From UMGS1387 sp045541355 (GTDB taxonomy: Bacteria > Bacillota > Clostridia > Oscillospirales > CAG-382): DNA of 28,093 nucleotides. How positions within the stretch are numbered: position 1 is the stretch's first letter; every line of letters begins with the position of its first letter. Location: assembly GCA_045541355.1 (NCBI GenBank), contig JAZQIW010000114.1:1-28093 (forward strand), in the 5' to 3' direction. Positions 7,147-14,283 of the stretch are shown piece by piece. The notes under the pieces were generated by a model. That model did not search any database and was not told the origin of the DNA. It worked only from the letters and a program-made list of their open reading frames with translations. Both the position numbers and the translations under genes were made by a program.

Positions 7147-8379
7147 ATGGAAAACAAATTCAAGCGCGTTGAGGGCGGTGTAACCTATCCTCAGGGCTTC
7201 AAGGCGGCAGGTATACACTGCGGTCTTCGCAAAAACAAAAACAAAAAGGATTTAGCACTCATCGTTTCCGACGTTGAATGCTCGGCAGCCGCAATATATA
7301 CCACAAACAAGGTATACGGTGCTCCGATTACTGTTACACGTGAGCATTTGAAGGACGGCAAGGCAAGGGCGGTTATCGTCAACAGCGGAAATGCCAACAC
7401 CTGCAATCCCGACGGCGTTGACAAGGCGAACGCCATGTGTGAAGCTCTGGCAAAGGAGCTGGGAATATGTGCAAACGACGTTGTAGTTGCATCTACCGGC
7501 GTTATCGGTGCTCCCCTTCCCATAGAGCCTATTGTCTCGGGTATGTCAAAGCTTGTTTCCGAGGCAGACTATTCCCCCGAGGCAGGCTACTGTGCCGCAG
7601 CAGCTATCATGACCACCGACACACGTCTTAAGCAAATTGCCCTTGAATACACAGTCGGCGACAAAACAGTAAGGCTCGGCGGTATGGCAAAGGGCAGCGG
7701 CATGATAAGTCCGAATATGGCTACAATGCTCTCCTTTGTTACAACAGATGCCTGTGTGGACAGCGAGCTTCTCGGCAGAATGTTAAAGGAAGCGGCTGAC
7801 CGTACCTTCAACATGATAAGTGTTGACGGCGACACAAGCACAAACGACACCCTTTGCGTTCTGGCAAACGGACTTTCGGGTGTATCCGTCACGGACGAGA
7901 GTAGTGAAGAGGCGATAATGTTCTATGATGCACTTGAATACATCTGCCGTTATCTTGCAAGAAAAATGGCTTCCGACGGCGAGGGTGCAACAAAGCTCCT
8001 CGAATGCAGAATCAGAGGCTGCGATGACTATCAGAATGCAAGGGTTCTCGCAAAGAGTGTTATAAACTCGCCCTTGGTTAAAACAGCCATGTTCGGTGCC
8101 GATGCAAACTGGGGCCGCATACTTTGTGCTCTCGGATATGCAGGGATTGAATTTGACCCGTCAAAGGTTGAAGTAAACTTCATTTCAAATGCAGGAGAAA
8201 TCAACGTCTGCAAAAACGGCGGCTCTGTAATGGTTGACGAGGACAAGGCAAAGGAAATTCTCCTTGAGGACTCTATCATCATCGACGTTGATTTGCACGC
8301 AGGCGAGGAAACCGCAACGGCTTACGGCTGCGACCTTTCCTATGAATATGTCCGCATAAACGGAGATTACAGAAGTTAA
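7147..8379 (+). CDS. argJ: Glutamate N-acetyltransferase / ornithine acetyltransferase
   Basis: Moves the acetyl group from N-acetylornithine to glutamate, recycling it. The protein cleaves itself at the conserved KGSGMISPNMATML stretch between Ala192 and Thr193, and Thr193 becomes the N-terminal nucleophile of the beta chain. Start ATG 7147 follows GGAGAGG at good spacing and gives 410 residues. The in-frame extension upstream is repeat DNA and was dropped. With argJ present and no argE or argA in the cluster, the organism probably uses the cyclic pathway. Whether this enzyme can also use acetyl-CoA cannot be read from the sequence. Confidence 0.96.
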   Translation: MENKFKRVEGGVTYPQGFKAAGIHCGLRKNKNKKDLALIVSDVECSAAAIYTTNKVYGAPITVTREHLKDGKARAVIVNSGNANTCNPDGVDKANAMCEALAKELGICANDVVVASTGVIGAPLPIEPIVSGMSKLVSEADYSPEAGYCAAAAIMTTDTRLKQIALEYTVGDKTVRLGGMAKGSGMISPNMATMLSFVTTDACVDSELLGRMLKEAADRTFNMISVDGDTSTNDTLCVLANGLSGVSVTDESSEEAIMFYDALEYICRYLARKMASDGEGATKLLECRIRGCDDYQNARVLAKSVINSPLVKTAMFGADANWGRILCALGYAGIEFDPSKVEVNFISNAGEINVCKNGGSVMVDEDKAKEILLEDSIIIDVDLHAGEETATAYGCDLSYEYVRINGDYRS

Positions 8380-8462
8380 AATTGCCAAAGGCAATTTCAA
8401 CAATGAAAAATGAATAATGAATGACGAATAATTACGGTTCAAAATGCAAAGCGTTTTGTTCA
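8379..8462 (+). repeat. Short palindromic intergenic repeat T1, between argJ and argB
   Basis: Two hairpins with AAA loops: AAATTGCC/GGCAATTT (8379-8397, starting in the argJ stop codon) and AAAATGC/GCGTTTT (8441-8457). Between them are AATGAATAATGAATGA and GAATAATTACGGTTC. The core at 8409-8462 is repeated almost exactly before argD (9367-9429). Confidence 0.65.
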
Positions 8463-8487
8463 TTAATTATTTCAAGAGGAAATCATC

Positions 8488-9357
8488 ATGTTTATATCTA
8501 ACATAGACAAGGCGAAGGTGCTGATTCAGGCTCTTCCCTACATACAGGAATACTACGGCAAAACAATCGTGGTAAAATACGGCGGCAACGCCATGACCAA
8601 CGAGGGTCTCAAGGATGCAGTAATATCCGACCTTGTGCTTTTAAAGCTTGTAGGCATAAATGTTGTGCTTGTACACGGCGGCGGTCCGGAGATAAGCTCT
8701 ATGTTTGATAGGCTCGGCATTGAAACAGAGTTTATCAACGGTCTCAGATACACCTCCGACGAAGCCGTAGAAGTAGTTCAGATGGTACTTGCAGGCAAGA
8801 CAAACAAGGATCTTGTCAATCGCATTGAATCAATCGGAGGACGTGCTATCGGTCTTTCGGGTATTGACGGCGGTCTTATCAAGGCAAAAAAGCTTTGTGA
8901 CGGCAAGTTTGACTACGGATGTGTGGGAGAAATTGTCTCTGTTGACACACAGATTATAAAGGACAACATCGAAAAGGGTTACATTCCCGTTGTCTCTACC
9001 GTTGCCATGGGTGTTGACGGCGAAAGCGGTGTTTACAACATAAATGCAGACACGGCGGCAGCGAAAATCGCAATTGACCTTTGTGCGGAAAAGCTCATTC
9101 TCCTTACCGACATCAAGGGTCTCATGCACGACGTAAAGGATGAGGACAGTCTCATTTCCACCGTTACTCTTTCCGACATTGATACACTCAAAAACGAGGG
9201 TGTTATCAAAGGCGGCATGATTCCCAAGGTTGACTGCTGTGCAGACACAATAAAGGGCGGTGTAAAGAAGGCTCACATCATCGACGGAAGGCTTCTTCAC
9301 TCCATTCTCATAGAAATGCTTTCCGACGAAGGTATTGGAACCATGTTTACGGCATAA
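8488..9357 (+). CDS. argB: Acetylglutamate kinase
   Basis: Phosphorylates N-acetylglutamate with ATP, the second step and usual control point. An amino-acid kinase fold protein of 289 residues, with VVKYGGNAM near the start and the HGGGPEI loop. An N-terminal helix comes before the core (residues 1-25, ending EYYGKT), and the C-terminus has GIGTMF. Both are hallmarks of the hexameric, arginine-inhibited class, so feedback inhibition by arginine is likely (family knowledge, not shown here). AGAGGAA lies before the ATG. Repeats T1 and T2 occupy the gaps on either side. Confidence 0.97.
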   Translation: MFISNIDKAKVLIQALPYIQEYYGKTIVVKYGGNAMTNEGLKDAVISDLVLLKLVGINVVLVHGGGPEISSMFDRLGIETEFINGLRYTSDEAVEVVQMVLAGKTNKDLVNRIESIGGRAIGLSGIDGGLIKAKKLCDGKFDYGCVGEIVSVDTQIIKDNIEKGYIPVVSTVAMGVDGESGVYNINADTAAAKIAIDLCAEKLILLTDIKGLMHDVKDEDSLISTVTLSDIDTLKNEGVIKGGMIPKVDCCADTIKGGVKKAHIIDGRLLHSILIEMLSDEGIGTMFTA

Positions 9358-9366
9358 ACATGGTTT

Positions 9367-9429
9367 AATGAATAATGAATGATTAATAATGAATAATTAC
9401 GGTTCAAAACGCCAAAGGCGTTTTGTTCA
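9367..9429 (+). repeat. Short palindromic intergenic repeat T2, between argB and argD
   Basis: Same core as T1: AATGAATAATGAATGA, GAATAATTACGGTTC and the hairpin AAAACGCC/GGCGTTTT (9406-9424, loop AAA). T1 has a G-T wobble where T2 has a full pair, so the stem is kept despite changes. Confidence 0.65.
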
Positions 9430-9453
9430 ATTTAAAATTTAAGGAAGAGTCAT

Positions 9454-10623
9454 ATGGCAAACATAAAAGAACTTGACAAGCAGTATGTGATGAACACATA
9501 CGGCAGACACAATCTGACAATAGACCACGGCAAGGGTGCAATACTCTACGGCGACGACGGCAAAGAGTATATTGACTTTGGAAGCGGCATAGGCACTCTC
9601 AGCTTAGGCACGGCAGACGACGGATACATTGATGCTGTGGTTTCACAGTTAAAAAAGACTCAGCACGTTTCAAACTACTTCACCTGCGAGAGTGTTGCAA
9701 GGCTTGCAGAGAAAATCTGTCTTGCTTCGGGCTACGACAAGGTTTTCTTCGGAAACTCGGGTGCTGAAGCAAACGAGGGTGCTATAAAGCTTGCCAGAAA
9801 ATACAGCTTTGACAAGTACGGTGAAGGCAGAAGCACAATTATCACCTTCTGCTCCTCCTTCCACGGAAGAACAATCACCACCCTCGCGGCAACAGGTCAG
9901 GATGTTTTTCACAACTTCTTCTTCCCCTTTACCGAAGGCTTCAAGTATTCCCCCTACAACGACAAAGAGGCACTTCTTGACAATCTCACAGACGATGTTT
10001 GTGCAGTTATGTTTGAGTGCATTCAGGGTGAAGGCGGCGTAAACGTAATGGATGAGGATTTTGCCCGCTTCATGGCTGAGGAATGCGAAAAGCGCGACAT
10101 TCTCCTTATCTGTGACGAAATCCAGACAGGCATCGGCAGAACAGGCGAGCTTTTTGCCTTCCGGAATTTCGGAATAAAGCCCGACATCTTTACCCTTGCA
10201 AAGGGTCTTTGCGGCGGTATGCCGACAGGTGCCTTTGTGGCAAATGAGAAGTGTTCGGCGGTACTTACAAAAGGACAGCACGGCTCGACCTTCGGCGGAA
10301 ATCCCGTTTCCTGTGCGGCAGGTCTTTATGTTCTTGAAAAGGTTTCGGATGACTCATTCCTTAAAGAAGTCAAGGCAAAGGGTGAGTACCTTATGCAAAA
10401 GCTGCGCGGCTTAGGTAAGGAAACAATCCTTGAAGTAAGGGGCAAGGGTCTTATGGTGGGCATAGAGACAAGTCTTGTTCCGGGTGAGGTTTCGACAAAG
10501 GCACTGGAAAACGGTCTTATCGTTCTCACGGCAGGCAAGGATGTTGTAAGGCTTCTTCCTCCTCTTACCATTTCGTATGAGGAAATTGACAGAGGCGTTG
10601 AAATTCTGGCGCAATTATTCTAA
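9454..10623 (+). CDS. argD: Acetylornithine aminotransferase
   Basis: PLP enzyme that turns N-acetylglutamate semialdehyde into N-acetylornithine, with glutamate as donor. Class III aminotransferase of 389 residues, the usual length. The cofactor-binding region GNSGAEANEGAIKLAR is present, as is the CDEIQTGIGRTG aspartate block. Lys250 in TLAKGLCGGMPTG is the expected Schiff-base lysine, and the HGSTFGGNPVSCAAG block follows. The ribosome site AAGGAAG precedes the ATG. Only 21 nt separate it from argF. Confidence 0.96.
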   Translation: MANIKELDKQYVMNTYGRHNLTIDHGKGAILYGDDGKEYIDFGSGIGTLSLGTADDGYIDAVVSQLKKTQHVSNYFTCESVARLAEKICLASGYDKVFFGNSGAEANEGAIKLARKYSFDKYGEGRSTIITFCSSFHGRTITTLAATGQDVFHNFFFPFTEGFKYSPYNDKEALLDNLTDDVCAVMFECIQGEGGVNVMDEDFARFMAEECEKRDILLICDEIQTGIGRTGELFAFRNFGIKPDIFTLAKGLCGGMPTGAFVANEKCSAVLTKGQHGSTFGGNPVSCAAGLYVLEKVSDDSFLKEVKAKGEYLMQKLRGLGKETILEVRGKGLMVGIETSLVPGEVSTKALENGLIVLTAGKDVVRLLPPLTISYEEIDRGVEILAQLF

Positions 10624-10644
10624 CCATTGAAAGGACTACATACA

Positions 10645-11559
10645 ATGAAAAAAGATTTTCTCAAGATGCAGGATTTAAACAAGGACGAGCTTTTTGAAAT
10701 CCTCGACCTTGCACAAGATTTAAAGGACAAGCAGCACAAGGGCATTCCCCACAGAATACTTGAGGGAAAAACCCTCGGCATGATTTTTGAAAAGTCCTCA
10801 ACGCGTACAAGAGTATCCTTTGAAACGGGTATTTTCCAGCTTGGCGGCACAGGTCTTTTCCTTTCCTCTAAGGAAACACAGCTTGGCAGAGGCGAACCCA
10901 TAAAGGACACGGCACGCGTTCTTTCCCGTTACCTTGACGGTATCATGATAAGAACCTTCGGTCAGGAAATCGTTGAAGAGCTTGCACAGTATTCGACTAT
11001 TCCCGTAATCAATGCCCTTACGGACTATGCTCACCCCTGTCAGATTCTCGCAGACCTTCTTACAATCAAGGAGCACAAGGGCGGCTTTGACGGCAGAAAA
11101 ATGTGCTTTATCGGCGACGGTGCCAACAACATGGCAAACTCCCTTGTTGTAGGCTGTCTTATGGCAGGCATGGATGTTGCAATTGCAACACCCAAAGGAT
11201 ATGAACCCGATCCCACAGTTCTCGAATATGCAAAGCAGTACGGCTCAAAGTTCACACTTACAGAGAGTGTTATGGAAGCGGCAAAGGATTGTGATGCGCT
11301 CTTTACGGATGTATGGTCCAGCATGGGCATGGAGGCTGAAATCGAAGAAAGAAAGAGAATCTTCAAGGACTACCAGATAAACTCCGACGTCATGGCTGTT
11401 GCAAGCAAAGATGCAATGGTTCAGCACTGTCTGCCTGCTCACAGAGGCGAGGAAATCACAGACGAAGTATTTGAAGCACACGCTGACGAAATCTTCGACG
11501 AGGCTGAAAACAGACTCCACGCGCAGAAGGCGGTTATGGTGAAGTTAATGTCTAATTAA
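10645..11559 (+). CDS. argF: Ornithine carbamoyltransferase, anabolic
   Basis: Makes citrulline from ornithine and carbamoyl phosphate. Carbamoyl-phosphate binding SSTRTR is at residues 51-56, HPCQ at 130-133 and the ornithine-site HCLP at 261-264. Length 304 residues. ATG 10645 was chosen because GAAAGGA lies 10 nt before it; the in-frame TTG at 10627 lies upstream of that ribosome site. Its place in a biosynthetic cluster, without arcA or arcC, supports the anabolic role. Last gene of the cluster, followed by a palindromic repeat that can act as terminator. Confidence 0.97.
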   Translation: MKKDFLKMQDLNKDELFEILDLAQDLKDKQHKGIPHRILEGKTLGMIFEKSSTRTRVSFETGIFQLGGTGLFLSSKETQLGRGEPIKDTARVLSRYLDGIMIRTFGQEIVEELAQYSTIPVINALTDYAHPCQILADLLTIKEHKGGFDGRKMCFIGDGANNMANSLVVGCLMAGMDVAIATPKGYEPDPTVLEYAKQYGSKFTLTESVMEAAKDCDALFTDVWSSMGMEAEIEERKRIFKDYQINSDVMAVASKDAMVQHCLPAHRGEEITDEVFEAHADEIFDEAENRLHAQKAVMVKLMSN

Positions 11560-11572
11560 TCGTTTTATACAA

Positions 11573-11692
11573 CGCCTCCCTTGTGTAAAGGGAGGTGTCA
11601 TTTTCTTTGAAAATGACGGAGGGATTGTCAAAACAAATAATACAACCCCTCAGTCTCACAAGTTCGACAGCTCCCCTTACACAGGGGAGCCT
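11573..11692. repeat. About 120-bp imperfect palindrome (MITE-like), 3' end of the arg cluster
   Basis: The left end GCCTCCCTTGTGTAAAGG and the right end CCTTACACAGGGGAGCC are near reverse complements, and the arms extend about 50 bp each (GGAGGGATTGT on the left, ACAACCCCTCAG on the right). Inner hairpins are CTCCCTT/AAAGGGAG, GTCATTTT/AAAATGAC and CTCCCCT/AGGGGAG. The last is followed by CCTTTTTATT and could end argF transcripts. I recall CTCCCTTGTGTAAAGGGAG-type repeats from many gut Clostridia genomes; this needs a search to confirm. Confidence 0.7.
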
Positions 11693-11713
11693 TTTTATTA
11701 AGCCAACGGTTGA

Positions 11714-11742
11714 TTGACACGACATTTCGTATATGATATAAT
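11714..11742 (+). promoter_or_regulatory. Full-consensus sigma-A promoter
   Basis: TTGACA (11714-11719), 17 nt, TATAAT (11737-11742): both boxes are perfect at optimal spacing. It starts 22 bp after the palindromic repeat and drives the small gene at 11762. The dyad CAACGGTTG (11704-11712) lies two bases upstream of the -35. Confidence 0.85.
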
Positions 11743-11761
11743 AAATCAAGGAGTGATATTT

Positions 11762-12319
11762 ATGTGGAAACTCATACTTGTAATAATTGCAGTTATTTTC
11801 ATATTAAAATACATAATTGCCCTGATTAAAAGAGCAATTTTAATTGCTTCTGTCAAAAAAGAGTGCAAAGTCAAGGGATTGGAGTTTAAAAAATGCAAAA
11901 ATCTCTTTAAATCCGTATTTATTTGTGACGGAAGTGTCGATTTTGAGGTTGGAAATGCGGTTGTACATATTTTTTGCCCTTTCTTTCGCCGTGTACGTTA
12001 CAGTTTTACACATGACAGGCATCTTGAAGTGATTGTGGCAAGGATGCAGGCACATGTAAATATAAGAAACGGAAAAGGCTATTCAAAAGCAGCATATGTC
12101 AGCAATGTTTTTACACTTCGCAAAAACAAACTCAAAAAGCTCGGCAGCACCGACGACGGCAGAAAGCATATTCTTCTCGTTTATCCAATTCCCTTTGAGG
12201 TGACAAGGGTTGAAGAAAACAAGCTTACGGCGGCATATAACGGTGATGAAATATGGAAGAATTGTGTGTTTTCAAACAAGAGTTATTTTATTGAGAATAT
12301 CGAAAAGCTTGCAGAATAA
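11762..12319 (+). CDS. Hypothetical protein with one N-terminal membrane helix
   Basis: Not recognised. It has 185 residues. Residues 2-24 are a strong hydrophobic helix (WKLILVIIAVIFILKYIIAL), followed by basic residues and a soluble domain of mixed strands that has no motif I know. Read as an N-in membrane-anchored protein (positive-inside rule). ATG 11762 follows AAGGAGTG at ideal distance and sits 20 nt after a consensus -10. An in-frame GTG at 11714 lies inside the -35 box and cannot be the start. Single-gene unit, ended by the palindromic terminator at 12324-12349. Such a strong promoter for an unknown small protein is notable. Confidence 0.75.
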   Translation: MWKLILVIIAVIFILKYIIALIKRAILIASVKKECKVKGLEFKKCKNLFKSVFICDGSVDFEVGNAVVHIFCPFFRRVRYSFTHDRHLEVIVARMQAHVNIRNGKGYSKAAYVSNVFTLRKNKLKKLGSTDDGRKHILLVYPIPFEVTRVEENKLTAAYNGDEIWKNCVFSNKSYFIENIEKLAE

Positions 12320-12323
12320 TTTA

Positions 12324-12349
12324 AGGACACAGCCGACGGCTGTGTCCTT
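12324..12349 (+). terminator. Palindromic terminator, first of two identical copies
   Basis: AGGACACAGCC pairs with GGCTGTGTCCT around GAC, an 11-bp perfect stem. It lies 4 nt after the stop of the 11762 gene. The same 26 nt recur at 13490-13515. The following T-run is short (TTATC). Confidence 0.7.
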
Positions 12350-12571
12350 ATCATTTTAAAAAAATCAAAACACCAATATGTTAATTAACTCGCTTAAATG
12401 TTATATCTGAATTGATTGTATAAGTTTCATGCATATATGACAATTCAATTTCCAATTCCCCAACTATTCTTTCATCTACATTTGGATTTGTTCAGGACAT
12501 CAGACAAATTAAACAATCATAAGCATAACAAAACAAAATACTAATACAAACATTTTTTATATCAGCACCTT
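12350..12571. other. AT-rich gene-free stretch
   Basis: No open frame with a ribosome site, no clear hairpin and no promoter was seen on either strand. The base composition is markedly more AT-rich than the arg or liv genes. It separates the terminator of the 11762 gene from the converging 12572 gene. Confidence 0.5.
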
Positions 12572-13120
12572 TTATTTGTTTAAAGCTTTATTCATTATAA
12601 TTGCATCTATTGTGTTTTTGGCTGTATTAAGAGACAAAAGGCTATCAATATAGTATGTTTTCCCTGTTGTTGTAAAAATACAAAGATAATCATTTGTATC
12701 ATTACGCAGTTTCTTCATAAAACCCGGATTTAAATCTGTCGGCACACCGTCCACCGTTACGGAAACAGAGCATTTTTGAATAGATGTCGAAATCAAACTG
12801 TCATTTTCTATTTGGAATTCCTTGCCATTTATCTGTCCACTAATATAATCTGTACTTATTGTCAAATATGTAGACCTGGCTTTGCTGTGTTTCACAAGAT
12901 AACCTGCCGCAATTACGAGCAAATCTCCACCGATAGATACCAACGCCATGGTAAAAGCAACCACATGCACCATATTATAATATCTTTTCTGCTCTATAAA
13001 CAGAACATACATCATGATAATACCGGGTATAAGAAAAGCTAGGGACACCATCGCAATAACAAATGCGTTTTTCTTATAACTTGTTTTGGACTCCATCGAC
13101 ATAATTACACTATTTGCCAT
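12572..13120 (-). CDS. Hypothetical two-helix membrane protein
   Basis: Not recognised. It has 182 residues. Two predicted membrane helices, at about 19-42 and 53-77, are joined by a short loop. A C-terminal domain (about 80-182) of alternating strands ends in a helix, a layout seen in small PH-like or DUF-type membrane proteins; I claim no family. The ATG has AAGGAGGT 7 nt upstream. Its promoter at 13163-13191 carries a perfect dyad, and the next gene, divergent, encodes an XRE repressor-type protein. Regulation by that neighbour is the natural inference. AT-rich compared with the flanking metabolic genes. Confidence 0.7.
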   Translation of the reverse strand: MANSVIMSMESKTSYKKNAFVIAMVSLAFLIPGIIMMYVLFIEQKRYYNMVHVVAFTMALVSIGGDLLVIAAGYLVKHSKARSTYLTISTDYISGQINGKEFQIENDSLISTSIQKCSVSVTVDGVPTDLNPGFMKKLRNDTNDYLCIFTTTGKTYYIDSLLSLNTAKNTIDAIIMNKALNK

Positions 13121-13162
13121 TCAATAACCTCCTTAACATACTTTAGTGTTAATTACAGTTCA

Positions 13163-13191
13163 ATAATAACACATTTGTGTTCATTTGTCAA
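13163..13191 (-). promoter_or_regulatory. Strong promoter of the two-helix membrane protein gene
   Basis: On the minus strand: TTGACA (13186-13191), 17 nt, TATTAT (13163-13168). The spacer holds the 14-bp palindrome at 13168-13181, so a bound repressor would block RNA polymerase. Confidence 0.75.
13168..13181. promoter_or_regulatory. Candidate operator for the divergent XRE regulator
   Basis: AACACATTTGTGTT is a perfect inverted repeat (AACACA/TGTGTT around TT). It lies within the -35/-10 spacer, 80 bp from the XRE gene. A further GTGTTAATTAC (13147-13157) resembles an extra half-site. Dyads of this size and placement suit small Cro/C1-type repressors. Confidence 0.55.
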
Positions 13192-13260
13192 CATATGTAT
13201 TCATTTTTTTCGAGTAATTCCTTTAGAATTAGAGCATAACACAAAAAAGAGGTGCAAAAG

Positions 13261-13491
13261 ATGCTCAATTCAATTGTGGTAGGAAAAATAATACGGCAGT
13301 ATAGAGAAAGCAAAAAGCTGTCGCAAGAGGTTGTCAGCGGACTTGCGGATATTGGCAGAACGCATTTAAGTGCAATAGAAAGAGGTGTAAGAAAACCAAC
13401 ACTTGAGACATTTTTCAAACTCTGTGATGCAATGGAAGTAAAACCAAGCACCCTCATAAAACATATTGAGGAAGAAATAGACAAGAATTAG
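13261..13491 (+). CDS. Small XRE (Cro/C1) family transcriptional regulator
   Basis: 76 residues, almost only a five-helix Cro/C1 domain: KLSQEVVSGLADIGRTHLSAIERGVRKPTLETFFKLCDAM at about 19-58. The chosen ATG 13261 has AAGAGGTG just before it; the GTG at 13252 is part of that site. It is divergent from the two-helix membrane protein gene, whose promoter carries the AACACATTTGTGTT dyad, so it likely represses that gene and perhaps itself. Its TAG stop lies at the start of the second palindromic terminator. A restriction-modification controller (C-protein) look-alike is possible by size, but no such genes are nearby. Confidence 0.85.
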   Translation: MLNSIVVGKIIRQYRESKKLSQEVVSGLADIGRTHLSAIERGVRKPTLETFFKLCDAMEVKPSTLIKHIEEEIDKN

Positions 13492-13515
13492 GACACAGCC
13501 GACGGCTGTGTCCTT
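13490..13515 (+). terminator. Palindromic terminator, second identical copy
   Basis: Same 26 nt as 12324-12349, here beginning inside the XRE gene stop codon and followed by CTTCC. It likely ends the XRE transcript. Confidence 0.65.
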
Positions 13516-13549
13516 CTTCCATATTTAAATAATATATTCAAACACAAAA

Positions 13550-13682
13550 ATCCCGACCGCTTGGATTTATGGCGGTCGGGATTGGTTTTAATCGAGATAC
13601 TTTTGCTCGTTTTTCACCTGTAAAAAATCAGGTGCGTTCACGTTTTCTTCTTGGTAGCTTTTTCTTTTTTCAAAAGAAAAAG
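13550..13682 (-). repeat. Two-hairpin element R4, likely terminator of iorAB
   Basis: On the minus strand it starts 9 nt after the iorB stop. Hairpin A is CTTTTTCTTTT/AAAAGAAAAAG (13658-13682, 11 bp). CTACCAAGAAGAAAA follows, then a small extra hairpin CACCTG/CAGGTG (about 13616-13635), and TCTCGATTA (complement 13589-13597). Hairpin B is ATCCCGACCGC/GCGGTCGGGAT (13550-13582, 11 bp perfect), followed by TTTTTGTG. Confidence 0.7.
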
Positions 13683-13691
13683 TACAGAAAA

Positions 13692-14270
13692 CTAATCAAG
13701 TGCGTAACCCATTTCAAATGCCTTGAGGTTAAGTTCAAGGAATTTTTCGGGGACAGACATCTTAATAGCCTTAATATATTCCTCTTTCGGAATATCCGAA
13801 TGCTTTGCGAACATACCGATAAGAACTACGTTTGCAGCCTTGGATGTGCCGCATTCCTCAGCAAGTGACAGAGCATCTGCGCTCATAAGCTTTACGCCCT
13901 GTTCTCTAATCTTTGCCTCTATATCGGAGGGATATTCTGCCGCGCCGATAATTACGGGCATGGGCATAATTTCCTGTGTGCTTGTTACAACTATGCCGTC
14001 TTTTTTAACATACGGAAGCCAGCGTGCCGCCTCGCAGAGTTCAAAGGAGAGAAGAAAGTCTGCTTCACCCTTACAGATAACGGGACTGTCTACCCTTTCA
14101 CCGTACTTTACATATGTCACAACCGAGCCGCCTCTCTGGCTCATTCCGTGAACCTCCGACACCTTTACGTCATAGCCCTGAGAGATAAAGGTATTTCCGA
14201 GAATACGGCTGGCAAGAAGGCTTCCCTGTCCGCCGACACCGCAAATCATAATATTTGTTGTCTTGCTCAT
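13692..14270 (-). CDS. iorB: Indolepyruvate ferredoxin oxidoreductase, beta subunit
   Basis: Partner of IorA in the oxidative decarboxylation of indolepyruvate and other aryl-pyruvates to aryl-acetyl-CoA, reducing ferredoxin. It carries the gamma-type domain of 2-oxoacid:ferredoxin oxidoreductases. GVGGQGSLLASRILG is near the N-terminus and VSEVHGMSQRGGSVVTYVK follows, both typical of IorB. Start at 14270, with AAGGAGGAGAAAG just before it, giving 192 residues; the upstream in-frame extension overlaps the iorA end and has no ribosome site. It begins 13 nt after the iorA stop, in one operon, and is followed at once by element R4. Confidence 0.94.
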   Translation of the reverse strand: MSKTTNIMICGVGGQGSLLASRILGNTFISQGYDVKVSEVHGMSQRGGSVVTYVKYGERVDSPVICKGEADFLLSFELCEAARWLPYVKKDGIVVTSTQEIMPMPVIIGAAEYPSDIEAKIREQGVKLMSADALSLAEECGTSKAANVVLIGMFAKHSDIPKEEYIKAIKMSVPEKFLELNLKAFEMGYALD

Positions 14271-14283
14271 TACTTTCTCCTCC

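Noticed and set aside
8409..9400. TGAATAAT runs in T1 and T2 as ArgR (ARG) boxes inside the arg cluster
   Set aside because: They resemble half-sites, but they are part of a repeated palindromic element, lie between coupled genes rather than at a promoter, and lack the paired TGAAT/ATTCA symmetry.
11714..11761. Upstream GTG start for the 185-residue membrane protein
   Set aside because: That codon lies within the consensus -35 box, so it would not be in the transcript.
13261..13491. XRE gene plus neighbour as a restriction-modification controller or a classic toxin-antitoxin pair
   Set aside because: No methylase, nuclease or known toxin fold is present; the partner is a two-helix membrane protein on the opposite strand.
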